Part shown: positions 23,373-35,213 of the stretch, piece by piece | How positions within the stretch are numbered: the first letter of the stretch is position 1 | How the letters are laid out: every line of letters starts with the position of its first letter | Source: Ichthyophis bannanicus | Taxonomy: Eukaryota > Chordata > Amphibia > Gymnophiona > Ichthyophiidae | DNA length: 64,000 bases | NCBI GenBank assembly: GCA_033557465.1 | Contig: CM066033.1 | Location: 903,490,808 to 903,554,807 of the forward strand | Direction: 5' to 3' | Made by a program: the position numbers and the translations under genes | The notes under the pieces: generated by a model | Databases searched by the model: none | Told to the model about the DNA's origin: nothing | The model's input: the letters and a program-made list of their open reading frames with translations, nothing else

Positions 23373-24954
23373 TGCTCCCTAAACAGGCACACCAGCCATC
23401 ACAGGGAACATATCTACTCTTTTGTGCTCGATGTTTCAGGTGACAATCAATCCCAAACTCTGAGCTCCTGCTCTAATCATCTCACTTCCCACACTCAACT
23501 TGGACGCCAATCCAGCCACTGTGGATACCCGTTAAAACATCTGAGGCTGCCCATCATCAGAATCTGTGGAATGAAGGACTGGTACCCTGTAGCCTGCTCT
23601 GAACCAAAAGCCTGAACCAAACAAAATGGATTCCTGCTACAAATTGCTGCTGTGCTTCAAGCCTCAGACCTGATGATCTCCAAGCAACTGGCTGCCAAAT
23701 GTTTGTGTGTGTGCATACAAAAGACTATTGTTCCTGGTCATGTTTATGGACAAGAGAACCTGCTTCTCAGGCCTTTCTCATCCAGACTATTCTACTGGCA
23801 TTAGTCATTTGTAACAATGTATGAGACCGCATACCATTATCTCCTGCATTTCGTCTCTCACTATGGACCCTTTGTCTACAAGATGACTTCCTGACAACTA
23901 CCTCCTCATTCGCTGAGATGCCTTGCAATATCTCATGCCAATCAATCACCAAAAGGTGCTAAGGACGCATCACAATGAATAATATAGTATGCACAGAAGA
24001 ACTTGTGCGCCATTTTGTGCCTTTTTCTTTCCTTGCTGCTTCTATAAGAAGAATGTGTTATTCCTAGGCTATTCCATTAACCCTGGGACAGAATAAGCCT
24101 CCTAAAGACATCTGTAAGATTCTGTGCCCTCACGAGGCTCACCTCTGAACGGCTATCTGTTTTGGACTTCATCCTGTTCCAGAGACTCCCTTGGACTCCA
24201 GCTATATTTGTTCATCTAGTAGAGCTAAGGTACCAGTCTTATATCGTCACCCAGAGAGTGGTAACTAGCCAGCTAACTCTTTTCTGTACTTTTCCTAAGT
24301 GCAGAGTGAGCCTGTGAACCCTGATTGCAAATCAGTGAGTTACTACTACTGCATAATCGTAATCCTAGCGCTGCTAGAACTAATTACCTCAAATCATTAA
24401 TATAGTCTGTATATTTTATTTTTCTATCTAAATAAAACCTAACATATATACAGACTTGTCTCTTTTTTATGGCTCATTGCCAAAAGGTTTCACTGAATCC
24501 ATTGAAAGGGAAGCAGCAGACTTCCCTAGATATACCATAGTATAACAGAGCATACCTTATTTTGTTTTAGCTGTTGATACTCCCAACAGGAAGAGAAAAC
24601 AGAAAGAGGGGGTGCAGAGGTTACTTGGTTTTCTGGGCTAAGCGTAGCCTTCACATATGGGCGGGCCTTTGCTATCAAACTCAGCCCAGTAATGGAATTG
24701 TCACACACTTGTTGGTTAGTCGTAAGGTCTTCAGGACTGCAGCCTGCTGCATTTCAGAAGGTATTGAGGTTGCTGGGCTTATCCTATAAAACCTTTAGCC
24801 TTCGTCTTCCCAATAAGTGAGCTGAAAAAGAATTATGCAGCAATAAGCCTGCCTACACAAAGCCTCTTGACACAGCTATTATTCATGCTAGCATCCTGAT
24901 TCAGCCTAAAGTCTGGTTTCTTATAATTGAGAACATTTTGAATATTTCTCTGTT
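23373..24954. other. No recognised gene
   Basis: Mixed sequence without convincing coding potential. A segment around 24050-24440 ends in AATAAA (24430-24436) and might be a decayed LTR, but no terminal TG..CA with a target duplication was found. Confidence 0.35.
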
Positions 24955-25080
24955 TTTTTCACACTGAAAGTGTAGTGAATGTTGTGTAGATCAATGAACT
25001 CCTACTTTAATGCAGCTTGAAATGCATTTTCTTTTAAGACAACCGAATGAAAAATGTACAAAGATGTGAAGACTTTTACA
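24955..25080. mobile_element. Right terminal inverted repeat of the Tc1-like transposon
   Basis: The stretch ends AAAAATGTACAAAGATGTG followed by AAGACTTTTACA, the reverse complement (few mismatches) of the left terminus at 15915-15960. A second match, CTACTTTAATGCA, corresponds to the reverse complement of 15985-16000. The inverted repeat is therefore over 100 bases long. The 9-kb gap between ends is filled by later insertions. Confidence 0.75.
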
Positions 25081-25102
25081 AGGAACTTTATTTTCTGACA
25101 AG

Positions 25103-25239
25103 CAGGGCTGGCCACAGAGTTGGAACCTTAAGTCTTACACCTACTGGCTGGCAGAATCTATTGTTTAACTCTGAATGCCCTGCTCCTTGCTGCCACCCTA
25201 GGCAGCCGCCTAGTTTTGCTAATACTTGTGCCAGCCCTG
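25103..25239. mobile_element. hAT-type MITE, 137 bp
   Basis: Terminal inverted repeats CAGGGCTGGC and GCCAGCCCTG, flanked by the exact 8-mer CTGACAAG at 25095-25102 and 25240-25247. No coding sequence. A related, more decayed copy lies near 39319-39405. Confidence 0.92.
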
Positions 25240-25247
25240 CTGACAAG

Positions 25248-26710
25248 AACATATCATCCTAAGAAAATTGTTTCCTTGTTACATCTGATGGAACTTCATA
25301 TTCAGTGATTTACATTTATAGTGTACATGAATTGCTATTTTGGGAGAAGATACATGTATTAGTGAACAACAGGTGCTGTGGTGTGTGCCTGTATTGAATG
25401 ATGTGTATCAGAGAGTACAAGTGTTTGTGCGTGCTTTTGTCAGTGTGTATGAAGTAAATGTATGTCAGTGGGCAAGAGGTGCTTGGAGGGTGTGTGCGTA
25501 TAAGTGTGTCAGTGAATAGGAAGGCTTTGGTGTGTGTGTTTGGAGTATGAATTGTTGCATCTATGCAGCCTAATGAAAAGGAAATTAAGCTTCATTGAAA
25601 GGCACATTTTTGCCCATCCCTGATGTATATGTGTGTATTTTATGTATATATGCCCTCCTATAGTGAAATGAAGAACTCTGTTCTTATACTGAGCTGCCAA
25701 CACTGCAATATGCACACACTGCAGATGCCTTTACTTCTTTATCCATTCTCCAACAACTTGGTAATACAAATCCAGCAAAAAGTCAACTCATAAACAGAAT
25801 ATCTGTAGTAATTAAGTCATGCTGTAGAAGTGCTGCCCCTCTTCCCCATGCCCCTTGTTTGGCTGTGCTCCACAGCGTCTTCTCACTCTCCCCTTTCCCA
25901 CTACAGAAGGGCAGATAAAAGAAAAACAGATAAAGAGGAATGAGACAAGGTTACATTACCCTCGGTGTCCTACCTCACAGTGTTTTCACGCTGAGATGGC
26001 AAGAGAAAGGTCAGTCAAGGTTAGGTCATGGCAAGTAATTCATTACAACACGTGGGAGCGAGGCGGGTTGGGGGTCAGGCCGGGAGGGGCAGAGGAACAT
26101 AGGGAGGAGAGAAATAAAACAGACAATAAGGAGTCATTTGGATGGCCAAGCCAATCCAGAAAATAAAAACAAAAAGTCCTGTTCAAAAAAGCTTAATAAA
26201 AAGTGGAGCCCGAATAATGCCTCAGTTAATGCTGTAGCCCATGCTCCTAAGATCTCCTACACCAAGAACTCGCACATCGAGGATTAGGGTTTGTAACAAT
26301 GATGGTGAATGGTGTTGAGTGGTGGGATCTGGGGAGGGTCAAATCATTTTCTTCTGCTACTGAGAGGCCAATGCAGAAACCCTCCGCTGGAGCCCAGTGC
26401 TAAAGCTCCTGTGCATGGCTTCCTAACGCAAGTTTAACACAGAAGTTTTGTTCAGTGATGCTGTAAGCAAACAGCAGGCAAGTGATATATGTGCAAAAAG
26501 ACTGAGCTGAACAAGGAGAGCAAGCCAGACACATGCGCACAAGGGTCTGCATTAGCAGCACCTATATCTTGTACAAACTCCCATCAGTTTGGCACTTGTG
26601 CTGGAATGCTATCTGGTGCCCCAGCAATATTATTCTGCGCTAAGGTTATACTCAAAATAATATTGGTGTTCATAACAAATGCTATTAATCTGCACAGAAT
26701 TATGCAATGC
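25248..26710. other. No recognised gene; GT-rich stretch at 25370-25540
   Basis: The first part has a GT-rich degenerate repeat with recurrent GTGTGT and GTCAGTG units (about 25370-25540). The rest has no family signature or credible exon. Short frames around 25855-26166 are not supported by splice signals or recognisable protein. Confidence 0.4.
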
Positions 26711-26925
26711 AATGTCTGCCTTTGAGTCAGTCCTGACTCCTGGCGACCCAGAAGCTCCTGGGTTTTCTTGGTGGTGTCACTGGAAGTAGATTGCCAGGCC
26801 TTTCTTCCGAGGCAATGGAGGGTTAAGTGACTTGCCCAAGGCCACAAGGAGTGCTAGTGGGAATCGAACCCTGGTTGCTTGGTTACCAAGCCAGTGTTCT
26901 AACCACTAGGCTACTCCTCCACTCC
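26711..26925 (-). mobile_element. tRNA-derived SINE with RTE-like body
   Basis: Read on the minus strand, the head has a pol III A box (TAGCCTAGTGG) and a B box (GGTTCGATTCCC), then a core resembling MIR-type SINEs (CCTTGGGCAAGTCACTTAA). The body has GGCCTGGCAATCTACTTC and AAGAAAACCCA, both nearly identical to 19303-19343 in the RTE element, and the tail resembles the RTE 3' end (GTCGCCA, then GACTGACTC against GTTGACTCCGACTC). It is likely mobilised by RTE enzymes. Confidence 0.85.
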
Positions 26926-27386
26926 ACAGAATTATACTGATTTTTATATGCCAGATAGCATACCATTATAACTCCTCTGCTGTTTTTTTTTTTTTACAAA
27001 ACTGGCTTCAGCAAAGCCTGAAAAAAAGTTGAAGATACTGTATTTTAAAAAAAAGTCTTAAAATTCCTCACCAGCACTGACCACAAACTGATGAGTTAAC
27101 CCTTAACGTCTCCTCAGACCTCATGTTAAAATCCCAGCATTGCGCTCAGCCTTCAAGTCTTCTGTGCACTTCTTTGCATCTGTACTGCAAAGCTAATTGT
27201 TTCATTATCATCCATTTAAATAGATTTAAAGCTGCTGCATGCTACTGTCTGCTTGAGGCTTTGCAAATTGTTAGCTTGTGTGCAAAACTCGTTCTTGCAC
27301 TGGTACCACACAAAATGGTGCACTAAAATCGAGCTAATGTGCACAAAACCTAGCACACTTTTGTGCTTAGGCCCATAAGTCTGTAA
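26926..27386. other. No recognised feature
   Basis: AT-rich sequence with a T run near 26981-26993 and no family signature. It ends at the left terminus of a DIRS element. Confidence 0.4.
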
Positions 27387-27800
27387 AGGAGAAATTTCAC
27401 TTACTGTTAATTTCCTTTCCTGGAATCCTGCTAGACCAGTCCAGACAAATGGGTTAAGTCCCCCTGCCAGCAGATGTTGGAGACAGAGAAAAACTACCAG
27501 AAGCTTGATTTGTTGAGCCCTGGTAGACATATAGCTGTACCCCTAGAGGTCACCCTCAGTATACTCTGACAAAGCCATGAAACAGTCACTGAATAAGGCA
27601 TGATACCTGAACAACTGAGTATTGCTCTCATGCAATGGCCAGAACTATAGATTATAGTTCATTTTACTTGATATATGGCCTATAGCAGGCAGCAGCTAGG
27701 GTGTCAAGGAAGTGACAAGAAGCAACAACCCTTCATAAGGTGTGGCAACGAATGAACTGCAACATAAGAATGTGAGCACAGGCTGTCAAAAAGTGGGTCG

Positions 27801-27894
27801 TGGACTGGTCTAGCAGGATTCCAGGAAAGGAAATTAAAGGTAAGTGAAATTTCTCCTTCCAAGTCATCCTGCTAGACCAGTCCAGACAAATGGG
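27801..27894. repeat. DIRS-A internal complementary region
   Basis: The first part is the reverse complement of the element's outer left end (27387-27440; for example GGAAAGGAAATTAAAGG here against TTAATTTCCTTTCC there). The second part, from about 27855, is the reverse complement of the outer right end (38068-38107; CCAAGTCATCCTGCTAGACC). The two are fused without spacer, as if copied from a circle junction. DIRS models use this region as template to complete the ends. Confidence 0.92.
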
Positions 27895-27905
27895 AAGTAC
27901 CCAAG

Positions 27906-28890
27906 CTAACCCACTTCAGGGAGGGAAGAGACAGCAGCTGCCACCACACTGGCACCAAATTGCATCACATTGCATGCTTGGAGATCAAGGCGACGGTGCC
28001 CAGGTTGTGAGCCCTTTGCTCTTGGTGCTGCTTGAGACCAGGTAGAGCGGGCCGTGAGCCCCAGGGGCACCAGTTTACCCTGGAGGATGTAGTCCGATTC
28101 AATGGTTGTGTGGAGCCATTTGTAATGGAGGCTGTGGAGGCCGCAAGGCCCTTCTGAGGTCCTGCAAACAGTAAAAATGGAGATCGGATTTGCAAAAGGA
28201 ATTGGTGACCCCAGAGAGTGCCACAGAACCCTACTGAGATCTATGGTGTGAAGTCCTATATTGATGCCCAAATTGTTTTCTTGAAAGGCAGAAAAAGAAA
28301 TCATCCAGTTTGCGTGAAAAGGTGTAACCACCTTAGGCAGGAAGGAAGGCAACATCCAGAGGGACACGCAATGCGGAGACTTTCCTGGCCAAGATTAATG
28401 GCTACTAGAAATGCCGTTTTGAGGGACGAGTCCTGGAATGAGGTATGTTTGAGCGGCTCGAAGGATGCCCGGATAAGGCCCTGAGGACCAAGCACTCACA
28501 TACCCCTGAGAAAGCTGGCAACTTCTGCAGGAGACACCATTGAGCGTCCTTCAAACAGGTTAATGCAGAGACATGAACCCAGAGAGAGACTAGGGCCAGA
28601 CCAGAGTTGAGAGCGTTCTGAAGGAATTACAGAATGTCCAGGATCTGAAAGGCGCTGCCAAAAGCACCAAGATTCAAGGATGCCACATTCTCATGTAGAC
28701 TAAATCTGTAACAGGTCGTCCTGCCTTGGATAGGAGAGCCACTACCTGTGTCAAGTGACCTCTGTAACTCACCCAGCATCTTTCAAGTGCCAGATCATAA
28801 GCGAGTAGGGAGCGGTATCGGCCATGGTGATTGGACCTTGCTGCAAGAGACCTTTGAGAAAGGGAGATGACTGGGTTAGTCGAACAGGAT
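27906..28890 (-). pseudogene. DIRS-A tyrosine recombinase remnant
   Basis: Position between the RNase H part and the internal complementary region, together with a FLPKVVTPFHANWMISF segment (compare FMPKVVSPFHLNQSIYL in the DIRS copy at 57469-58038), identifies this as the recombinase. A frame carrying LIRASFEPLKHTSFQDSSLK continues upstream. Several stops and shifts intervene and the catalytic boxes cannot be read with confidence. Confidence 0.7.
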
Positions 28891-28897
28891 CAGCATA

Positions 28898-30460
28898 CTA
28901 TGGCCATTGAGGCCAGTCGCATGACACGAAGATCTCCATGCCAGAATGAGCTTCGATATGACGGAGAACCCTCCCAAGGAGGAGGAAACATGCACAACAG
29001 GGGTGCGGGAAGGCCAGGACTGAACTAACGCATCCAGGCCCCAAGGTCCATGCTCCTTCTGCCAACCGACAAAGGCCTGTGTCTTGGCATTCTTTGCCGG
29101 ATGACCTGAGATCCACTGTGGGCAACCCCCAGGTGCGAACTATTTGTGGAAATGCCCAGGAGGCTAGTTCCCAATTGTCGGGATCTACAATGTGACAGCT
29201 AACGTAAGCTGCTTGTATGCTGTCCCGACTTGTCGATGACACTCCATCCAGAGGAGGAGAAGAGCCATCTCTCTGGCCATTCCCGGACAGTTTTGTTGTA
29301 CGCTGTCGGTTTAAATAGGACACCGTCATAGCATTGTCGGAAAGAAAGTAGATCACCTGGGATCGAAGGAGAGGCAGGAAGAGCAGCAAGGCAAGGCGGA
29401 CTGCCCAGGCTTTTAAGCGGTTGATTGTCCAGCATGCCTCCTGAGGCGACTAGGTCCCCTGGGTCATCTGGGACTGGCAAAGTGCTCCGCCGCCCGAGAG
29501 ACTGGTGTGAATGTTTACTAGAATCCAGCAAACGGCCTGCAAGAGAATGCCCTAAGTCAGATGGGCTGCTGAATGCCACCATAGAAGACTGTGTCACATA
29601 GCGTAAGGGAGGAGAGGCGACAGTCATAGACCACAGAAACCAGGGACAGCGGGACAGACAGGAGAGTTGAAAGCTCCAGCAGGAGTGTTGAAGGCTCCGC
29701 ATGTGGGTTCTGGTCCATGGGATAAACGATGGTGGCCACCATGGACCTTAGGGTCTGAAGATAGTCACACACGCGCACGCAGGTCTGTAGGAGAAAGAAT
29801 TGAAGGTGTGCAGAGTGCTTGAGAAAATGTTCTTGCATCAGGGATACCTTGCCCAGACAGTTATCGACTAGTGCTCCGAGAAACTCCACAGTTTGGGGTG
29901 GACAGAGGCAACCCTTGGAATAACTGACCACTCAACCGAGGCTCTCCAAGAAGGTGACCAGCCAGGAGACCGTCTGACTGGCTTCCGACATGGAACTTGC
30001 ATGAATGAGCCAGTCGTCCAAGTATGGGAGGACTTGAATGTGCTGTCTGCTCAAGGCTGCCGCAGCCACCACAATGACTTTGCAGTCATCAGGCCAAATG
30101 GCAGAATGCAAAACTGAAAATGCTGCCCGAGCTTGGCAAAGCGCAGAAAATGCTGGTGATCCTCCCGGAGAAGAATATGTAAATATGCTTCCACTAGGCT
30201 GGATGAGGCAAGCAATTATCCCATAAGGGCTGCTTGAATTAGTGGACATATCATTTTCATGTGAAAAACCGGCACATGAAGGGCCCGATGGATCTCCTTG
30301 AGACCCAGACTCTGCTGAAAGGACCCCTCCTTATTGGATACCACAATGGAATAACGAGCAGAGTCCCTCTTTGTGAGTTGGACCGGTTGAATGGCTCAAA
30401 GAAACTGCAGACATTGGAGGGTGGATTGTACGGCTGCTCTCTTTTAGGGCGCTCCACTGG
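28898..30460 (-). pseudogene. DIRS-A reverse transcriptase / RNase H remnant
   Basis: Fragment 29932-30249 holds the RT active site VLPYLDDWLIHASSMSEA. Fragment 29557-29931 continues with QTVEFLGALVDNCLGKVSL, matching the block after the active site in the other DIRS copies. Fragment 28898-29389 has the RNase H block FLSDNAMTVSYLNRQ (a D-N-x-x-x-V core) and downstream FVSCDWPQWP. The upstream RT palm around 30260-30450 is heavily mutated. At least four frame changes. Confidence 0.85.
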
Positions 30461-30479
30461 GCGAAACTAGGAAGGCTTC

Positions 30480-31600
30480 TTGGATGGGAGAGCATAGCCT
30501 TGGCTGACGATGTTGAGGACCCACTGATCGAAGGCCATGTGGGCTCACTGCTTGGAAAGGCGTCCACCCTCCTCGTATTGGCAGCGACGTAGGCATCCCA
30601 TCCTTTCCTGACTCCCCTAAGGACTGTGATCTTTGACTGGCATGAGGTCACAGTAAAGGCCTTTCCACGGCATGTAAAGGACCGCAGCTTGCCTTCCAAC
30701 AGCCGCTGTGGCTTGACTTCCCCCAGGTCCTTGACAAGCTTGTCAAGGTCTTCACCAAGGAGCCACTTGCCTTGGAAGGGGAGCTTAGAGAGGCACGCCT
30801 TAAAGGCTGGATCAGCCAACCATTGACAAAGCTAGAGCAATGTAGGAGGGCATAGGCCGCCAGACCTCTACAAACTGATGCTTGAGTGGAGTTTCCTATC
30901 CTAAGGATCCGAAAGGGCCGCACCCCCTTAAACCGGAATAGCGATGTGCCTAGTGACGGCAGTCACCAGAGCAGCCATCTTCGGATATGCAAAGCATCTG
31001 TCCAGATCCACTGGAGACCAAAGATAGTGCTGTCCCAGATGGCGAGCCATACGCATCAGGCGAATCGCACTTCTGAGATACCATCTGCTAGGGCTCCGGT
31101 GGGAAAGGGAAGACCCTGGCAGGCTTTTGACTGCCCCGCAGGAGAGCCCTGGTGGGAAAAAGAAGGCCCTGGCAGGTTTTGGAATGCCCCGCAGGAGAAC
31201 ACCAGTGGGAAAAGGTTTTTGAATGCCCTTCAGGATCAGATTGGCCTAGGAGAGCACCTGAGGCTGACTGTGCTCTAGAGGATCAGTGAGGTGTAAGCCA
31301 TCCACTACTTGGACCATCAGAGCAGGAAGTTCATCCTTGCGGAACAGGCGGATATCCTGTGTAATGTCTTGCTCGTCATCTCACCATCCTCCCAGTCAGA
31401 GGCACCCAGGCTATCCTCAGCTGTCAAGGCTTCTTCATCTGGGAAATCAGGTGCACAGGCGGCCGCAGCACAAGAAAAATTCCTTGAGAGGATGCCTCGT
31501 GTTCCTAAGAACCCATTCCTTCCGAAAATGTTTCTGGGACCCCAACATAGAGCCTAGTGAGGTTCTGTGGACTTAACAGGCCTCCAAGCCAGAGATGACA
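30480..31600 (-). pseudogene. DIRS-A gag-like remnant
   Basis: Fragments 30331-30819 and 30648-30923 include FKACLSKLPFQGKWLLGEDL and DKLVKDLGEVK, a segment that also occurs in the first DIRS (GKLLFGEALEKIVKDLGDSK near 2200-2260). Beyond 30923 the frame is lost and only scattered similarity in position remains. No zinc-binding segment is recognised for this copy. Confidence 0.6.
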
Positions 31601-32246
31601 GGGTCCACGTGCCAAGGGTCCAAGCCTAAGAAGCATTAGAAATTGTTGTGAATCTTGGTTCTGAAAAGACCGAGATGGGTTTTGAGGCAGCAGCGTCTGA
31701 GCCGGAATATCGGGAGGCTGAGGGAGGAGGAGGCAGGGAGGAGCGACCCTGGAGACCACTGGGGGTGAAAGAGCAGCGGGACCCCCCATCGCTGCCTGAC
31801 TGTGCGAGAAGACTCCCCCTGGTAAGTGGAACAGGCCAAGCACCCCCTGTGATGTATTTCCGCTTGTAGCTGTAGACAGTACACTTCTGAAGAAGGAAGG
31901 CACTGTAAATAAAACATTCCCCTGAAATGATGTTGCACAAAAGGAGAAAGAAAATGCTGCGGCTCTTGCAGGCTGCACAGCTAACTTTCCCGCTCCAAAC
32001 CAGCCACCATGGCTGAGAATGCCGTGCGGCTCTGACATTTAAAATGGACACTGCACCTCCCGTGGCTGAGGAAATGGCTGCCGCACACACCGGATCAGTC
32101 CGAACAAAAAGGCGGGAAGCAGAGAAATGGAAACACAGCAATGTGGAAAGCAGGGCAGTGCAGCCGCAGAAGTCTCGAAGTAAAGAAAAAAAACCACAGT
32201 GTCTCAGCAATAGTGGCAGCGCGACCCAGTGCTCAAAACGGAGGGG

Positions 32247-32370
32247 AGGGGAATTCACACTCCCTGTGCCCTCCTGGAGAAGCAGGAGAGCCAAGGCAGG
32301 AGCAGTATTGCAAGAGACTGACTCAGAACGCTTAGCAAAAATAAAAAGGCTCTCCCTGCTGCCGGCCTGC
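32247..32370. repeat. DIRS-A leader unit, copy 1
   Basis: A unit with AGAGCCAAGGCAG and CTGCTGCCGGCCT recurs in the same order at 37590-37740, on the other side of the nested DIRS. The two lie in tandem in the host DIRS leader once the nested element is removed. Similarity is clear but diverged. Confidence 0.7.
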
Positions 32371-32491
32371 TGGAACCCCCACTGTACGAGCGTCCGGAGC
32401 CTCCGTATCCCAGAAGGTAAAGAAAACACAGTTACTTACCTGTAACAAGTGATCTCTGGGAACAGCAGGAATAAGTCTTCACATATGGGTA

Positions 32492-32505
32492 CGTCGGTAC
32501 CGACG
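32492..32505. promoter_or_regulatory. Palindrome CGTCGGTACCGACG in DIRS-B terminal repeat
   Basis: A perfect 14-base palindrome in the left arm; the 12-base core GTCGGTACCGAC recurs in the right arm at 37517-37528 and in both arms of the other family B copy (56912-56925 and 62462-62473). Function unknown; a protein-binding or priming site is conceivable. Confidence 0.7.
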
Positions 32506-32695
32506 GAGCCTGCGCGGGAACGCTCCCCAGCGTCCAATCAGAAAGCTTTTGGGAGCATCCCTCAGCGCCTGCGTGCTGCCTTCCAACCTTTCCAACAGTC
32601 TCTCTTCAGTTGAGTTTCATAGCTGAGACAAAGAGAGAGAAAGAGGAAAGGAAAGATAGATATAAAAATACAACTCCTAGGGGAGGTGGGCGGGT

Positions 32696-32794
32696 TGTGA
32701 AGACTTATTCCTGCTGTTCCCAGAGATCACCTGTTACAGGTAAGTAACTGTGCTATCTCCAGGAACAAGCAGGAATGAGTCTTCACATATGGGG
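32696..32794. repeat. Internal complementary region of the gag-only DIRS
   Basis: It fuses the reverse complement of the left end (GATCACCTGTTACAGGTAAG) with that of the right end (TATCTCCAGGAACAAGCAGG). The implied circle junction reads GGAGATAGCACAGTTAC; the genomic ends are GGAGATA on the right and CACAGTTAC on the left. Confidence 0.92.
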
Positions 32795-33674
32795 ACTCCC
32801 AAGCTAAGATGCCTGGAGCCATAACATGTTGAAGATTGAAAACATGCTACATTTCATATGGCCAGGCATACTGAGGATGGAGGGTAGGAGTTGCATAGAG
32901 AGGAGCTGCAGAAAAAACAGCTAACCTAAGAAAGGACTACCCTCAAGGAGTCCATGCATGTATGATCATTATCAAAAGACATATTGAAATGAACAAGCAC
33001 CATAATATTGAAATGAACAATCACCATATGACGCTCACCTACTGGATTGCAGGAAGTAGAGAGGCTGATGGAGTCTACTGGGGATCCAGTAGAACAATGT
33101 TCAAGGTGACCTCACTGGAGTGAAGGTGGAGGTCAACATCTGGAAGTGAGAGGTGACCCCAGGATTCAATTAGGGTAACACAAACACGGCAGGTCTTCAG
33201 TGGGAAGCTTCATGGAAAGCTGAAAACTCTTTTGGCTACAGAAGTATTCAGAGGTAGGAGCAAAAGAGGAAGACTGACCATCTGGACAAACAGACCTAGT
33301 CCTTGAGGGAGGAAAGGGTATGAGAAGAACCCCATACTCCCAAGAAAGGACAGATGTTTGAAGAATTGAATCTGAAATCCACTGAAGATCCACCATGTCT
33401 TTCCTAACTGGTAAGAGGTAGGAAGACATTGGGGCATGGAGCTTCAGAGATACGTAAACGTAGGATACGGTAGGGGTGTCAGTTCCACAGCAGTGGTTGT
33501 GTGCAAAATATCCGAAACATACTGTGGAACAGTATGGCTGTGCAAGCCCACTGTCAGAAACATACAGGAAGGTAAAAACCTTTATGAGCATAGACAGTCA
33601 GGAGATAAGTATAGAAATACATATCTATCTATAATAAGTATCCGGACAGATACACACACATATGTAGAGATATA

Positions 33675-33718
<44 letters not shown>

Positions 33719-35213
33719 GATCTAAAGGGCATAGCATATGCACACTTAGCTGACAGACAAATACATCTACAGAGATGTAAGTAGGTATATATAGATATAT
33801 ATACCTTAATAAATAGGTCTAAAGATAGATGCCTGCAGTAAGCAGACAGAGTCATGCATATCTGGACATTCACATGGAGATGTGAAGGGAAAAGATTCCT
33901 TTAAGAACAAGGAGGTGAAACCTACTTGAGAGATATACAGAGAATCTATTCCCCAGAGATGATGGTAAAGGAATGCTATCCAGTTAATTACCAGGATGGT
34001 GACGTGAAGAAACAGAGGATGATATCAGTCTGTAAACAGCAAGTCCGGAGTCCTGTGGAACTCCAGCATGGTAAAAGGACAGAAACGCATAGGATGAGAT
34101 ACCAGGTTGACCTATGTGAGGGACAAGGAGGTATCATGCGTTTTTCAGAGTAATATGTGCTGTCCTTGAAGTGTTGGGATACCATGAGGACAAGCTGCAA
34201 GAAAAAAAAGAGTATATTCCCTAAGGAAGGGGATAACTCTTAGACTTTCACGTGGAGAAGGCTTACGTCCTTTTCCCTCTTTTTTTTTTTTTTTTTTTTT
34301 AAAAAGAAGATAGCAGGGTATGAAGAACCCTCACAGCCATAGGGGATGACTTAGGAAGCATTTCTCAACCATGATGGATAACCATTAGATAAAACTCTAT
34401 GCTCTCTAGCAAGGGCCCATAGTAGAAAGCTTCTCAATAGGATTGCAGAGAGCATTATGCAGGAGAACTGGGATGTAGAACTGGCTGATGGAGTAAACTG
34501 ACAGCCACGTCTACTACGTTGCCAAATCCAGGGATTGGAGATGGCAAGGGTAGAGATAGTGTAAGAAGCCTGTAGTGAAGATTATCCATGAAAGATGTAG
34601 AAACTTTCTTGGAATCACTACTAAGGCTAGACAGGAGCGGTGAAAGACAAGACTGGGACGTGGAAAAGTACCAGTAGTCAAGCACTGGACTCCTGCAGGG
34701 GCAGCTACTGAATAGGACAACAGGGAGAGTCGGTCTGTGTCAAACAGAGAGAACAGACTGAACAAAGAGAGCAAGCTGTCTCTGTCTGTAGAGCTGCCTA
34801 GATAAAGAATGGAGTTTACCCAGGAGAAGAAACTCTATAGTGAAAAGAAAGACAAGAAAAGTCTTTCAATGGTATGGTACCACTCTTACAGGGGAAACCC
34901 TGGCGAAGAGGGTAGAGATAGAAGCTGAAGAAGGACTTACCACATGGTAAGTCCCTGGAAGGAAAAAATTCATGCTGGTACAGAGAAACTATCAGGTGAT
35001 AGTTGCTAAACCTCTCTTCTAGTCAGGAAGAGGTGGAAAACTAACTTATAGACATGAATAGCCTGACAGTTCAACATAGTGAAGAGTAATGGATTTCCTG
35101 AGAATAGGAATCCCTGAGCAGAGTTTTGAATGGAAAAACAGTGAAAAACTTCTGCTGAAAAGGAAGTAAGAGTAGTTATAAAAAGATTAATCAGAAACCT
35201 ATGGTTACTGTGT
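32795..35213. other. Non-coding body of the gag-only DIRS, with TA microsatellite
   Basis: No RT, RNase H or recombinase block is readable on either strand. The longest minus-strand frame (33166-33591) resembles nothing known. A microsatellite of GT then TA repeats lies at 33677-33715, followed by further GATATATA-like motifs to 33810, and a T run at 34281-34300. The end nearest gag (about 35190-35210) has no special feature that I can support. Confidence 0.6.

Noticed and set aside
24050..24470. Possible LTR with AATAAA near 24430
   Set aside because: No terminal TG..CA pair with a target duplication and no second copy or primer-binding site.
33677..33715. TA and GT microsatellite as a functional element
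   Set aside because: Ordinary simple repeat; no supporting context.
32795..35213. Hidden RT or recombinase blocks in the gag-only DIRS
   Set aside because: No YLDDW, SLDLKDAY, DNQV or recombinase boxes could be read in any frame on the minus strand.
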